DNA of 64,000 nt from Burkholderia stagnalis (GTDB lineage: Bacteria > Pseudomonadota > Gammaproteobacteria > Burkholderiales > Burkholderiaceae): the NCBI RefSeq assembly GCF_902830275.1, contig NZ_CADESW010000019.1:1-64000 (forward strand), written 5' to 3'. Position 1 is the stretch's first letter, and every line of letters starts with the position of its first letter. Positions 1-9,500 of this stretch are shown in pieces. Made by a program: the position numbers and the translations under genes. A model generated the notes under the pieces. The model did not search any database. It was not told where the DNA came from and worked only from the letters and a program-made list of their open reading frames with translations.

Positions 1-64
1 TCAAGCCAGCCTCGGCTTCCTTCAAGATGCCGATGATCTGTTCTTCGGTGAATCGCTTTTTCAT
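1..64 (-). CDS. IS3-family transposase OrfA, 5' part (runs off window)
   Basis: The reverse strand from base 64 reads Met-Lys-Lys-Arg-Phe-Thr-Glu-Glu-Gln-Ile-Ile-Gly and continues past the left edge. This N-terminus is typical of the helix-turn-helix OrfA of IS3-family elements of the IS407 type, which binds the IS ends. Only 21 codons are visible. A purine-rich ribosome site lies just upstream, inside a small inverted repeat. The rest of the element, including its OrfB, must lie outside the window, so its integrity cannot be judged. Confidence 0.75.
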   Translation of the reverse strand, partial: MKKRFTEEQIIGILKEAEAGL

Positions 65-125
65 TGCCGTTCCTCTCTGGAACGGACTCTACACCGTCAC
101 CGTACTAAACGCGGGGAGCAGGTCA
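1..125 (-). mobile_element. Left end of an IS3-family insertion sequence
   Basis: Read on the reverse strand, the element begins at base 125 with TGACCTGCTCCCCG, which matches the usual IS3-family terminus (TGA-C-CTG followed by a C-rich stretch). About 60 bp later comes the OrfA start. The end coincides exactly with the point where an unrelated transposase fragment (123-338) stops, so this IS inserted into or beside an older IS copy. The other end is outside the window. Confidence 0.65.
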
Positions 126-338
126 GACGTAGTCGCGTTTCATCGTCTTCACGAAGCTCTCGGCCATCCCATTACTTTGTGGGCTGCACACCGGTGTGGT
201 CAATGGCTTCAGGCCGATGGCCACTGCGAATCGGCGCGTGTCGTCGGCCGTGTAGCCCGAACCGTTGTCGCTCAGCCACTCGATTTCGGACGGTGTATGC
301 AGTTCGTTGCCAAACCGATTTTCCACTGCAGCCAGCAT
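123..338 (-). pseudogene. IS3-family transposase OrfB fragment (rve integrase core)
   Basis: About 71 codons of a DDE integrase catalytic domain remain. The motif WLSDNGSGY carries the second catalytic Asp, and [11 protein letters not shown] carries the catalytic Glu. The first Asp and the N-terminal half are missing: an in-frame TAG sits about seven codons upstream of the Met at 338, and the similarity stops there. At the other end the reading frame runs into the terminus of the next IS, whose first bases TGA supply the stop codon, so the usual C-terminus after KTMKRDYV is lost. It is a double-truncated remnant and cannot be active. Confidence 0.8.
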
Positions 339-511
339 TGACGCTGGTGGCGGCTCAGGCTACTCCAAAGGGAGGCCGAGTCGTACTAGCGGACAGGCTA
401 AGCGCTGAAAAGGAAAGGAAGGGGTATAAAAGTCAACGGGCCTACCTGAAACGGCAAAGGGCACCTCGGCATACCATACATGCGGGAGATATCTCGACGG
501 GCCCCAGCACT

Positions 512-2551
512 CTAGGCATCTCCTGCCTGGACGCCTTTCCTCTCGCCTGAAGATCGCTTTGCTCGTATCTTTCCCTTATCGCGGATGGTCGACTTGGCTA
601 GCTTGGTGAGGTCGCTTGGAGCTCGACGACGCCCGGGAACCTTGACGATAAGCACAAGTCGCGGTTCATTCTCGTTGGGGCGCTGGATCTTCGTCACGGA
701 AAAAAGACTCGTCAAGTGCGGCGTGCCTTGTCGGTTGGGTGTCGCCAGATCAAGTACGAGCAACACACCAAGGCGAATGCTCACGTTTTGATAGTCCGTC
801 GTTTGCGCTGCATAAGAAGTCGCCAACGCGTCGAAGGAGGCGTCCTTCTCTTCGCGCTTTACCTCGATGACCAAACGCTCTGGTCCAGACTTCATGCGAA
901 TATCTGCGCGGCCGCTACCGAGGTTGGTCGGCTCAAGATCGCTGCCTGCAGCGTTTGTGGTTAGCCACCGAAAGAAATCTTCCTGAAGCTCATCTTCGTG
1001 AGGTAACGATCCATCGTCCCGCTCGAATAGATAAGAGCCACCCGGATCATCGCGGCGAGTGACCTCCATGCGGTGATAAACGAAACGGACAAGCCATGCG
1101 ATGGCTGCATTGAAAAGCACTCGTCCATTTTCATTATTCCCATAGTCTGGATGCTCCGAAACGGCTTGGCAACACTGCTCGATGATCTGAACTTCGGCCG
1201 CCGTCAGGTTCCTGAAGAGCAACGTCACGACGTCTGATAGCGCTATAGAGAGAAATCGTTTCTGCTCGCCGGGAATGGAGGATCGGGAGATGGCGGCGGC
1301 GAGAGCATCCTCTGTTTCACTCGCCGCCTCAGAAGGGTTCTGTCGAGGTTTCCCGTGGCCAAGAATGGCTTTGACTTCATCGACCAAGGCGGTCGCGTCG
1401 GACGCCCACGCACTATCCGCATTCTGCCGAAGCCACGCTTGCAGCACATGAAGCTGCCCAGCTTGGGTGGCGACAGCATGCTGTATTCGCGGACGGAGCA
1501 GTTCTTCGATCGCTCCCTGATGCGATCGGCGAAGAATAGATCTGCCCGCGCTGTAAACTGTGAGCAGTGCCTCTTCAATCACGACCGCGGGCTGCCACCA
1601 GCTTGGCTCGTCGAGATGATGGGCGAGTCCGGTCACTTTGCTGGCAAGTACGCTCCAGCAAACCGACTCCGCGTAGCGGCTACCCAGCCATGACGGCGAA
1701 TCCCGCCCTCCGACCCACGCGTTGAGTCCAAAAGCGTCTTGCTTGACCCGGTTGCCGATCTCTTGCAGTTCGCCCGATGGCGCTCCCGCATAAAAGGCGA
1801 GTACAAGGGTCAGGCACTCGCCGTAAAGAGATGCGGCAGGGTTGTATTCCGTTGCGTTTGCCGACGCTTCAAACCACGATTTCGCTTGTTGCAGTACCTC
1901 GGTGTTCGTATCGCACCCTGCATTCTCCAAGGCCACGACAAGGGTCGCCATACCGAGCTCAAAAGTGGCTTCGCCGCGAACGTCATCTTGCTCGGCAAGA
2001 TTGAGCAATACGCTCACCAGGTCATTTTCTCGCCAATGAGAAAAGGCGACGCCAATGACTTTGGCGGCATATTTCAGAAAGCTGGGATCGTCGGCGGCGG
2101 ATACCCCCAAGAGAGCATCCAGCAAGCGGTACTGCCAGCGCCGGTTGGATACGGCCCAACGAAAGGCGCCATCAAGCGCCGCTCCTCGCGCTTGTCCAGG
2201 TAGTTCGCCCTTGTCGGCCACCGCCTTGGAGAGAAAGATGTTGAAGCATAGTTCGTCTCCATTTTCAGGCAGCGGGCGATGCTGATCGAGAATGTCCGTG
2301 GATTCGGTCAACACGAAATCGATCGTCGCCGCACTCAACAAATCCTGAAGGATGGCTAAGTAGGCGGACCTCCTTCCAGCCTGGGCAGTTTTCCAACTGT
2401 CTAGAAATGGCCCAAGGATTTCAGGCATGACCGGCGAGGCACCGATGTCGTGAACGGCCGGAGCCAGCGCATCGATACCACCGATGTCCTCCAGACTCCA
2501 GGGAGCGCCACGTTGCGCCATGTCGATCACGGCTGTCTCGATCGGATGCAT
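512..2551 (-). CDS. Putative defence nuclease, large helical N-terminus plus C-terminal PD-(D/E)XK domain
   Basis: A protein of about 679 residues, last gene of a leftward three-gene cassette. The first 490 residues are helix-rich and match no family I recognise. Near residues 518-570 there is a restriction-endonuclease-like core: an acidic helix (DELQEDFFRWL), then GRADI with Asp about 550, then VIEVKRE with Glu about 563 and Lys about 565. This is the D...ExK metal-dependent nuclease pattern. The C-terminal tail is very basic, which suits DNA binding. The ATPase gene upstream overlaps it: the ATPase stop lies within GTGGTGACC. I chose the ATG at 2551 because GGTGA sits 5 nt before it; the overlapping GTG at 2560 is the alternative. 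A DNA-cutting effector of an ABC-type defence system is inference. Confidence 0.72.
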   Translation of the reverse strand: MHPIETAVIDMAQRGAPWSLEDIGGIDALAPAVHDIGASPVMPEILGPFLDSWKTAQAGRRSAYLAILQDLLSAATIDFVLTESTDILDQHRPLPENGDELCFNIFLSKAVADKGELPGQARGAALDGAFRWAVSNRRWQYRLLDALLGVSAADDPSFLKYAAKVIGVAFSHWRENDLVSVLLNLAEQDDVRGEATFELGMATLVVALENAGCDTNTEVLQQAKSWFEASANATEYNPAASLYGECLTLVLAFYAGAPSGELQEIGNRVKQDAFGLNAWVGGRDSPSWLGSRYAESVCWSVLASKVTGLAHHLDEPSWWQPAVVIEEALLTVYSAGRSILRRSHQGAIEELLRPRIQHAVATQAGQLHVLQAWLRQNADSAWASDATALVDEVKAILGHGKPRQNPSEAASETEDALAAAISRSSIPGEQKRFLSIALSDVVTLLFRNLTAAEVQIIEQCCQAVSEHPDYGNNENGRVLFNAAIAWLVRFVYHRMEVTRRDDPGGSYLFERDDGSLPHEDELQEDFFRWLTTNAAGSDLEPTNLGSGRADIRMKSGPERLVIEVKREEKDASFDALATSYAAQTTDYQNVSIRLGVLLVLDLATPNRQGTPHLTSLFSVTKIQRPNENEPRLVLIVKVPGRRRAPSDLTKLAKSTIRDKGKIRAKRSSGERKGVQAGDA

Positions 2552-2556
2552 GATGG

Positions 2557-4521
2557 TCACCACAAAAATGCAGTACCGGATGCCTGTTGGCGATGGGACG
2601 TTGGTATGTGATCGGTAATGGCCTTCGAGGTAATGCCGGCGACGAAAACCTGCATGTGAGGTAGTTTGCCGGACACCTCTTGAAGGCCAGTCACAAGGTG
2701 GTCGACGTCGTCAGGCGAGACCTCTTGTGCGGCAGGCGAATCGATCATCAGCAAACCAGGGTGACGGCCTATACCCCGATCCTCGGCAATTTCGATCATG
2801 GCGAGCACGGTGGCCACCTTCAAGCGCAGCTTCTCGCCTTCGGTGACGCGGCTATAGCTCGTAGGTGCTCCGGCTTTGGTTAGACTGAGGTTGCCGTTTC
2901 CTTTGAGCGTGGCGTCCGAAAGGTTTTCCATCCCAAAAGCCTTCGCATACTGAACCAGTCGTGCGGAGACGTCGGCGAGCAGTCCATCACGAACCTCCTT
3001 CACGCGCGCTTCGGTTTCGGCTGCGACGGCAGTGAGTATCTTGATTTCACTGGAACGGTCGTCGTCTGGCGGGTTCTGAATGAGCGACGCTTCCTCAAGC
3101 CTCCCTTCAAGAACGGCTACCGCAGTGACCAGCTCCTGGCGTTTGACGTGGGACGCAAGATGCAAGGTGGCAGCTTCGATGCGCTGTTGAAGCTCTCGTA
3201 TTTGCTCTCTCTGGTTCTGCAACGTCGTGCTGGTTTCCTCGTGCCGCTTCTTTGCTTGCTTCGCTGCTACCTGTGAGGCTGCGGCCTGTTCTTCAAGTTG
3301 CAACTTGAGTGCTTCGGCATCTTCGGAGTTGGAAATGGATTCGCCGCATACCGAGCAGGCGAATGCGGTATGTTCCCGCTCCATCCTCGCCTTTGAGATG
3401 GTGTGGTCGCATCGTGGGCAGCACTTAGGCTCCAGCCGGCGGAACACCGCACTGGCCGACATGGCATCGCTGTGCGTCTGCAGGTCGCATTTGTCTTCCA
3501 TGCTTGCCGCTTCTGCTAAGCGCAACGCGGTGGCTTCTCTCTCCAGACGCTCGGTCAATGCATGTACCTTGCGCTGGATTGATGCAAGGAGTTCTGAGTC
3601 GGTCTCGATGGCTTTGCGAATGGCGTCGTCGCTCGGCATCGCCTGTAGCTCTGCTCGCTTGATACCAAGCTCGGACTCAATACTCTCGGCACGCTGCTTC
3701 GCTTTGTTCTGAGATTGCGCGTTGCGGCGTAACGATGACCTCGCCGCCTGCTCGACAACCTGGAGAGCCGTTCGGGCGGCTGCCAATGTAGAGACCCAGG
3801 GCACGCCCAGGTACATTTGCATGAGCCGCGCAGGAACCCCTGATTGTGTTGGAAGGTCGCCGAGGAGAACCTCATAGTTAGTGCCGATAAACATAGCGCC
3901 GGAAAGGGCAGCCCACCCATGCGCGACGGGAGTGCCATCCTCGCTGCCGTTCTTTCTCCATGTGGCGATGGCATCCATCGAAAACGCTTGCATGAAGAAA
4001 TTGGCCATCACCGACTCGAACTGAGCGGCGCTCTCGAATGCTGCAAGCTCGGTCGACTCCTCGGAGCAATCTTCGCCGGTGGAGCGCACGCGGCTAAGGG
4101 AGCCGATGACCTGCCCTTGGGTTTTCGCGTCAATCTCGAAGGTGTCGGCGTCCAAGACGAATCGTAGACGAGCCTTATGGATCCAGCTCCGTACATCTTC
4201 TTGCAAGGTGCTGGATTCATGACCACGCAGCATCCAGCGCGCGACCTCGATAATCGTCGACTTCCCTCGAAAGTTCTGCTCCGAGAGCATCGCCCATAGG
4301 CCATGCTGAAGATCCTTCCATGAAAAACAGAACGGCCCGCCGTTAGCGATGCCACTTTTGATCCCGGAGAATTCGATTTCCCGCAGATACAGGCGTCGCG
4401 GCGTCCCCAGGACAGGGGTCGGTTGAATGCGGTGGGCGGCCAGTACGGCCTCGACTTCAGACGCTTTGGTCCCCGCTTTCCCTGCAATCGCCTGCAGCCA
4501 TTCCTTGTTCGCATTAGCCAT
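2557..4521 (-). CDS. SMC/RecN-like ABC ATPase with zinc-hook coiled coil
   Basis: 654 residues with the head-coil-head plan of SMC/Rad50-type proteins. A P-loop-like segment EQNFRGKSTI lies at 81-90; it keeps the GKST core but lacks the usual earlier glycines. Coiled-coil arms at roughly 245-360 and 400-520 flank a zinc-ribbon hook with CPRC at 368-371 and CSVC at 389-392. The C-terminal head has TEGEKLRLKV (560-569) in place of the ABC signature and a Walker B, LLMIDSPAAQE, at 590-600. Such ATPases sense or clamp DNA, and in defence cassettes they gate a nuclease partner. A strong ribosome site (GGGGGGAAGA) precedes the ATG. The gene is 22 bp downstream of the small protein gene and overlaps the nuclease gene start, so the three are probably one operon. 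Confidence 0.8.
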   Translation of the reverse strand: MANANKEWLQAIAGKAGTKASEVEAVLAAHRIQPTPVLGTPRRLYLREIEFSGIKSGIANGGPFCFSWKDLQHGLWAMLSEQNFRGKSTIIEVARWMLRGHESSTLQEDVRSWIHKARLRFVLDADTFEIDAKTQGQVIGSLSRVRSTGEDCSEESTELAAFESAAQFESVMANFFMQAFSMDAIATWRKNGSEDGTPVAHGWAALSGAMFIGTNYEVLLGDLPTQSGVPARLMQMYLGVPWVSTLAAARTALQVVEQAARSSLRRNAQSQNKAKQRAESIESELGIKRAELQAMPSDDAIRKAIETDSELLASIQRKVHALTERLEREATALRLAEAASMEDKCDLQTHSDAMSASAVFRRLEPKCCPRCDHTISKARMEREHTAFACSVCGESISNSEDAEALKLQLEEQAAASQVAAKQAKKRHEETSTTLQNQREQIRELQQRIEAATLHLASHVKRQELVTAVAVLEGRLEEASLIQNPPDDDRSSEIKILTAVAAETEARVKEVRDGLLADVSARLVQYAKAFGMENLSDATLKGNGNLSLTKAGAPTSYSRVTEGEKLRLKVATVLAMIEIAEDRGIGRHPGLLMIDSPAAQEVSPDDVDHLVTGLQEVSGKLPHMQVFVAGITSKAITDHIPTSHRQQASGTAFLW

Positions 4522-4543
4522 GTCTTCCCCCCGTAGTTATGCT

Positions 4544-5173
4544 TTATGCCGCGCGTATCGCGGTGACTCGTTGTCGAACTTCCTCTGCGATGGAAGGAAT
4601 GACACCACCCAGTTTGGTCTCAGCATAACTCGCACGCTTGTATTGCTGCTGCTTGAGTGCAGCCCCACCTTTATCGCCCGCGACGCGGGCCACCAGCAAA
4701 GAACGATCGGCGTACCACTGGAGAACAGGCTCCTGGGCAATCGCATCCGCGCAGAGTTCGTAACCCGGCTTCGTGAGGATGAAATGGGTTTCGCGTACCT
4801 TGTCGCCGCTACCCTTGATTCCCGTGATGCGAACAAGATCGCGTGATCGAAGCAAGGACAGCGCATCGTCCAGTCGCTCATACGCCCCAAAAAAATACCT
4901 AATCATCGGAACGCGACGTAAGTCGGGCTCGCCGTTGTCGATGATGGCCTCGGCTTCGCTCATCCAAGCGGGATCGCCTGTTTCGTCGAAAAGATCAAGA
5001 AGTTCCGCAGCCAGATAATCGGGATTACGCATCCAGAAGTCGAAGGCCAATAAACGGGCTTCGCCTTTGAATATCATCACCTCTTCCGATGCATCCGGGT
5101 TTTCCAGTGGCTCGCCCCCGGCCTTCAACACATAGAGCAGGCGCAAGGCATCACGATGCGGTGAACGGATCAT
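4544..5173 (-). CDS. Small winged-helix-like protein, first gene of the ABC ATPase-nuclease cassette
   Basis: 209 residues, no certain family. Residues 45-60 (FDFWMRNPDYLAAELL) form an amphipathic helix. Residues about 90-140 read like a winged helix: a helix pair around YERLDDALSLLRSRDLV, then a beta wing ending in THFILTKPGYELC. The C-terminal 40 residues are basic. Gene order (small wHTH-like protein, SMC-like ATPase, nuclease) resembles the ABC-three-component class, in which a small middle component bridges ATPase and effector, and also the broader Lamassu-type layout. Assignment as middle component is inference from position, size and fold impression. Confidence 0.62.
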   Translation of the reverse strand: MIRSPHRDALRLLYVLKAGGEPLENPDASEEVMIFKGEARLLAFDFWMRNPDYLAAELLDLFDETGDPAWMSEAEAIIDNGEPDLRRVPMIRYFFGAYERLDDALSLLRSRDLVRITGIKGSGDKVRETHFILTKPGYELCADAIAQEPVLQWYADRSLLVARVAGDKGGAALKQQQYKRASYAETKLGGVIPSIAEEVRQRVTAIRAA

Positions 5174-5617
5174 GCGACCGCCCCGACATCAATCACACGT
5201 TGTGCAGGTATTTGGTACAGCCCGCATGCGTGATGCCTTATGAAGGCTCGTTGAAACGCGCTAGGCGACGACGGCTGCCGCATATCCCTATTCCCCCGAT
5301 TTCCCAATCCATTGTTTATAGCGCAGCTTACCTACAAAAGGACACAGGTGGGTTCGACCGGACCCCTCCCGATGCCTTTTGAGATTGGACGATATGGCCC
5401 GATCTTTAGATTGATTCTAACCCGCCTCGGAGCAACCCAATGGTCAGATGGCAGTGGACCGCTTTTCGGCCACGCATCGTTGATGGCTTCTTGCCTTAAT
5501 CTGCTTTCGCCGCTGCTCGTGGTCGAGCGCTTTAGCGGGTGTAATCGCCACGCTTCTTCGTCGATTCCCGCCCCGATCGGAACACGACCTCCGAGCCACA
5601 TCAATCGCCTGAATCAG
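5174..5617. other. Gene-poor gap inside the island, likely promoter region of the three-gene cassette
   Basis: 444 bp between the end of the orphan gene and the start of the small winged-helix-like gene. The reading frames here (for example a 90-codon frame at 5332-5604 on the reverse strand) lack recognisable domains and a convincing ribosome site. The stretch is locally AT-rich around 5280-5340 and 5380-5420. It is long enough to hold the promoter and leader of the three-gene cassette, which suggests that the cassette is transcribed separately from the upstream genes. I see no confident -35/-10 pair. Confidence 0.4.
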
Positions 5618-6307
5618 TTAGCCTTGGTATTTGTGCGCGACCGCGACCAGGTCATTGACGCCGCGCTGCCCCCAGCCACTGCGCCAAGCCCAACGCTTGA
5701 TTTCGTCAGGGTCGATGGTATGGCCGCCACTCCTTAACGCCTTGAAGGTTGCGGTGGCAGCCTTCTTGTCGGCCGAATGGAGGAGACCGGTCGCCACGTT
5801 GATGGATGACTGGAGCCGGCTTAGCGCTGCCGTAACCTCAGGGGCCATGGTCGATGGCGTCGCATGCCATGTGCTGGTACCCCAAGTTGTGGGCTGCCAG
5901 GTCGACAACCACTCCTTACCGTGCCCCTCAAGCCAGGGGACGAACACAATGGCGGCAGTCGACGGGAGGTCATCGATCTTTTCGATGTCCGGCAGCGTGA
6001 GATGCATGGCCAGAAACAGCGCATCGGAGGGTGCCCCCGAGAAGACTGCTGGGTAGACCAGCGTCATCTTCACTCCTGTGTTACCAAGCGTCACGCTATT
6101 GCCGGCTTGGAGTGCTTTAACGGCAGTGGAACCGAGCGTTTCGGCCACAATGCCCTGCGGGAACGTCCCTTTGGACGATACGGCGAGAACTAGGTGTTCG
6201 ATGTGATGTTCATTGCAATACGTGGCGGCCTCGCTCAAAGCAAAGCCAACCTTGGCCTTATCCGGGCCTACATTTTCGATGAGGAACCTGGGTGTTCTAG
6301 TGGTCAT
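5618..6307 (-). CDS. Orphan protein of the defence island, unknown function
   Basis: 229 residues that I cannot place in any family. The first 150 residues alternate strands and helices (for example HLVLAVSSKGTFPQGIVAETLG and an ending AAIVFVPWLEG), suggesting a small alpha/beta fold. The last 70 residues are helical and basic, ending WAWRSGWGQRGVNDLVAVAHKY. No signal peptide or membrane segment is visible. It lies 230 bp downstream of the PHP-ATPase gene and 445 bp upstream of the ABC cassette, on the same strand. The ATG at 6307 has AAGGAAG just upstream; a GTG one codon earlier is possible. It could be an accessory, regulator or immunity component of either neighbour. Confidence 0.6.
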   Translation of the reverse strand: MTTRTPRFLIENVGPDKAKVGFALSEAATYCNEHHIEHLVLAVSSKGTFPQGIVAETLGSTAVKALQAGNSVTLGNTGVKMTLVYPAVFSGAPSDALFLAMHLTLPDIEKIDDLPSTAAIVFVPWLEGHGKEWLSTWQPTTWGTSTWHATPSTMAPEVTAALSRLQSSINVATGLLHSADKKAATATFKALRSGGHTIDPDEIKRWAWRSGWGQRGVNDLVAVAHKYQG

Positions 6308-6539
6308 CACGCTTCCTTGATTGATTGTTGTCGCTTGGTGCTAGCCCCCGCTCCCGCCCAATCGATTTCGCTTCCGGGCAGCCCGCCCTTCCCTTGTGCG
6401 CCGGTTTATCGATTGAGTGCGCTCATGCGCTCACTCGCGGCCAGTGACGCGTCTACTGCGCCGTATAGGGCTGAGCACGCACTGCATTCGAGAGCCAGAA
6501 GAACTATTAGGTCCCATTAGTCCCGGCCTCTGTCCTGCC

Positions 6540-9500
6540 CTAAGAAGCTGCGGGATGGTACTTGATCCGACGATTGTTGAAAGCCGGCATGGTTCCTTCA
6601 AGCACATTCACCACATGCCCGTTGATCGCTGGGTTCTCAATTGCTCCGGCAACGTAAGAAATTTTTGAGCCCGCCTTTCGATCAAAGGTGGACCAAACAA
6701 CCTGCTCCGCATCGCAAACGACGGCGAGATTGGGATTGTGCGTGACCATGACGATTTGCCGCCGCTTCTTCGCCTCCGTAACTACGGGAACGAGCAAGCT
6801 CACGACCGTTTCGTTGTCGAGGTTTTCCTCGGGCTGATCAAGGATGATTGGGTTGCGCCCCTTGTCCACCAACAGGTAGAAGATCAACAGCAGAGCGCCG
6901 CGCTGCCCAGGCGAGAGCTGCTCTATCTGCGTGTCCTGAAAAAGCAGCGAGTAGCGCGGCTCCAGAAACGAAAGACCGAAAAGCAGATCGTAGACGTCGG
7001 CTGCCGTCTTGTCTTTTCGCAACAGCGGCGCAATGCCAATAGCCTGCTTCCCTCCGGAAGCGGCCGCCTCGATCTTCGCATGCAGCTCGGAAACGAATCC
7101 CATGACATCGGCGCGGTGGTTGAAGTCGTATTTGTCGGCCAGACCTCGAACGACCATATAGCCTTCATCCGTTCCTCGAAACTCTCCCGTATTTTGCTTG
7201 ATAAGCTCGAACAAAGAAGCCGCGATCGTATCGGCCGAACCACCTAGCGTGGCCTGAAATTGAAGTTTGTAATCCTCTCGAATCAGACTGTTGCTCTGGA
7301 TTAGGTCCTGGACGGGCTTGAAGAGATCTGCGCGCGCCTTGCGTTGCGCATCGAGCACGTCGAAGATCTCCCCGGTCAGCTTGGCTCGCAGTTCGCGGTG
7401 GGCCTCAAGTCGCGCCGGCAACCCATCAAGTTGCGTGATGCGTGCTTGCAAGCCGAGCATAGCATCCGGTGTATCAGAGGTTCCGGTTAGTTCCGTGAGC
7501 TTTGCATTCCAGGTTTCGAGAGCCTTGAGACTCTGTTGGTAGGCCAATTGAGGCGCGTTCAGCTTCGCATTGAGGGCCGCTTGCTCTTCCAGAAGCTTGG
7601 ACCGCTGTTCCGCAGCGGTTGCGGCATCCGTCTTCAGTTGTGCTTGTGCGTCAGGAATTGCCAGAGCGATATCATCCAGCGCCTGCGTATCTACGGTGAG
7701 GGTGGCCAGCTGCCCAGGCTTTAAGCCAAGAATGTCGAAATCCTTGGCGGTATCGTCGACAAATTGCTTGAATGCACGCTCCAGAACACGGAGCCTTTCA
7801 CGAACACTCTGAACGGCCTTGAGCTTTCCTGCCAAAGTCAGTTCACTCGTGTTGTGCACCACGCCAGCCTCATCGATCGCCTTCAAATTCCCGGCGATGG
7901 ACTCAAGGCGTGTCGAAGCATCCTGTTGTTCGGGCGTCAACGACGTCGCTGGCTTTGCCAGGGTCTCCGGCTTGATCTTGTTGTGTTCTTCAATTTGGCG
8001 ATTTTTGACTTGTAGGAGTTCTTGCAGCGTACTTCTCACATTTGGCTGAAGCTGCTCCTCGAAAGCGGTGATTTCCTGGTTGATTCGATGCAAATCTTTG
8101 CGAAAATCATTCAGTTGAATGCGAAACCCGCTCTCCTGTTGATCGATCAACTGATCGAAATCGAGTGCGCCGAGTCGAATAGCCTCACCAGCGTGCGAGA
8201 AGATGACAGCGCGCAGCTCTCTCTCGAAAGCGTCGGAGCGGCCCGTCACGTGAGCGTTACAAAGAGCCTCAAAGTGCCCCTGCGGGATGTAGCGAACCAT
8301 TTCCACCCTGTCGGCTGGCGGATCCTCGTTTAGGTTGCGGGTTTCCTCTGTCTCGTCGAGCCACCTCAAACCACCGACAAAGTTCTTCGCAGGCTCGCCT
8401 GATTTGCCGCGGAATCGATTCTTCTGCAAAAACGAGAAATGTTCCCTCTGGCGAGAGTTTCCGAGCAGCGCAATGATGTCAGCAAGTGCGCTTTTGCCAC
8501 TGCCCTTGTTGCCGATGATCGCAACCAGATCTGGGTTGAGGGGCAAGTCGACACCATCAAGCCACTTGCCCGGAGCCGTCGGCACCTGCTTGCTCACCGA
8601 TACTCGATCAATGAAGAAGGTTTTGTTCGCCTCGATCTCAAGCTGCTTCGGCGGGCGAGCGCCAATGTAGGAACGCTTGGCGGGCTCGAGAATGGCCTGC
8701 TGTAGCCCGTGAAAGGTCGGATCGGCCTTGATCCAGGTGATCTTGCGTGAGGGGAAATCACCATAGCCACGCTTATCGTTATCGCCTTTTGCGCCAACGA
8801 AGCAATGCGCATCGCTCCCCGACACGACGAGGCGTGGAACACCGCCAAGCCCCTCCTGAAACTTCTTCAGAAACGGCTTGTTCTTCGGCGTTTCCTCTCC
8901 AACAAAGCAATGGCGAAGTTCGAGGTCTCGCGATTCGAAGATCGGTGACGACTTGAAGAGACCAATGAAGAAAGCGTAGTGATCCTGCCACTTCACTTCG
9001 GCAAGGCCATCACTGGTGTCGTAGGGCATGAAGCCGATCGCCAGTCCATCTTCGACTTGCTCAATCGCCTTGCGATAGCTCTCGACGGTGATCTCTGCCA
9101 TCGACGCTCCGGCATAGAGCGCCTTAGCCTCGTCAGTCATGTCGGCCTTCTTGAAGGAATGGACTTTTAGAATGTCTTCCGACAAGGTTTGAGCGAGCGT
9201 GACAAGGGCAGCGTCCGAGAGAGGCCGATTAATGACGGCTACCTGCAAGGCGGCCTTGAAGTCGTGAAGTGCCTGATCCGGGATTTGATCCGAGAACAAG
9301 ACATGCGCATTGAGGCGCCCATTTGGGGTCTTCATCGGTGCCATGAGACGCAGCTCAATGCCCGGCAACACCGTCTTGTGCAGTTGCGGCGCGCCGACTT
9401 CTTTGAGCCTGCGCTTCAACGCAAACCAGCCGTCGAAAGTCCAGTAATCCATCAGAGCGAAGACCGCTGGCTCCGCCGCATTCATGGCTGCAACCATCTC

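Noticed and set aside
179-550. 123-codon forward frame over the IS remnants
   Set aside because: Antisense to the OrfB fragment and of mixed origin; no domain.
5332-5604. 90-codon reverse frame in the 5174-5617 gap
   Set aside because: No recognisable domain or ribosome site; could be chance. Mentioned in the gap entry.
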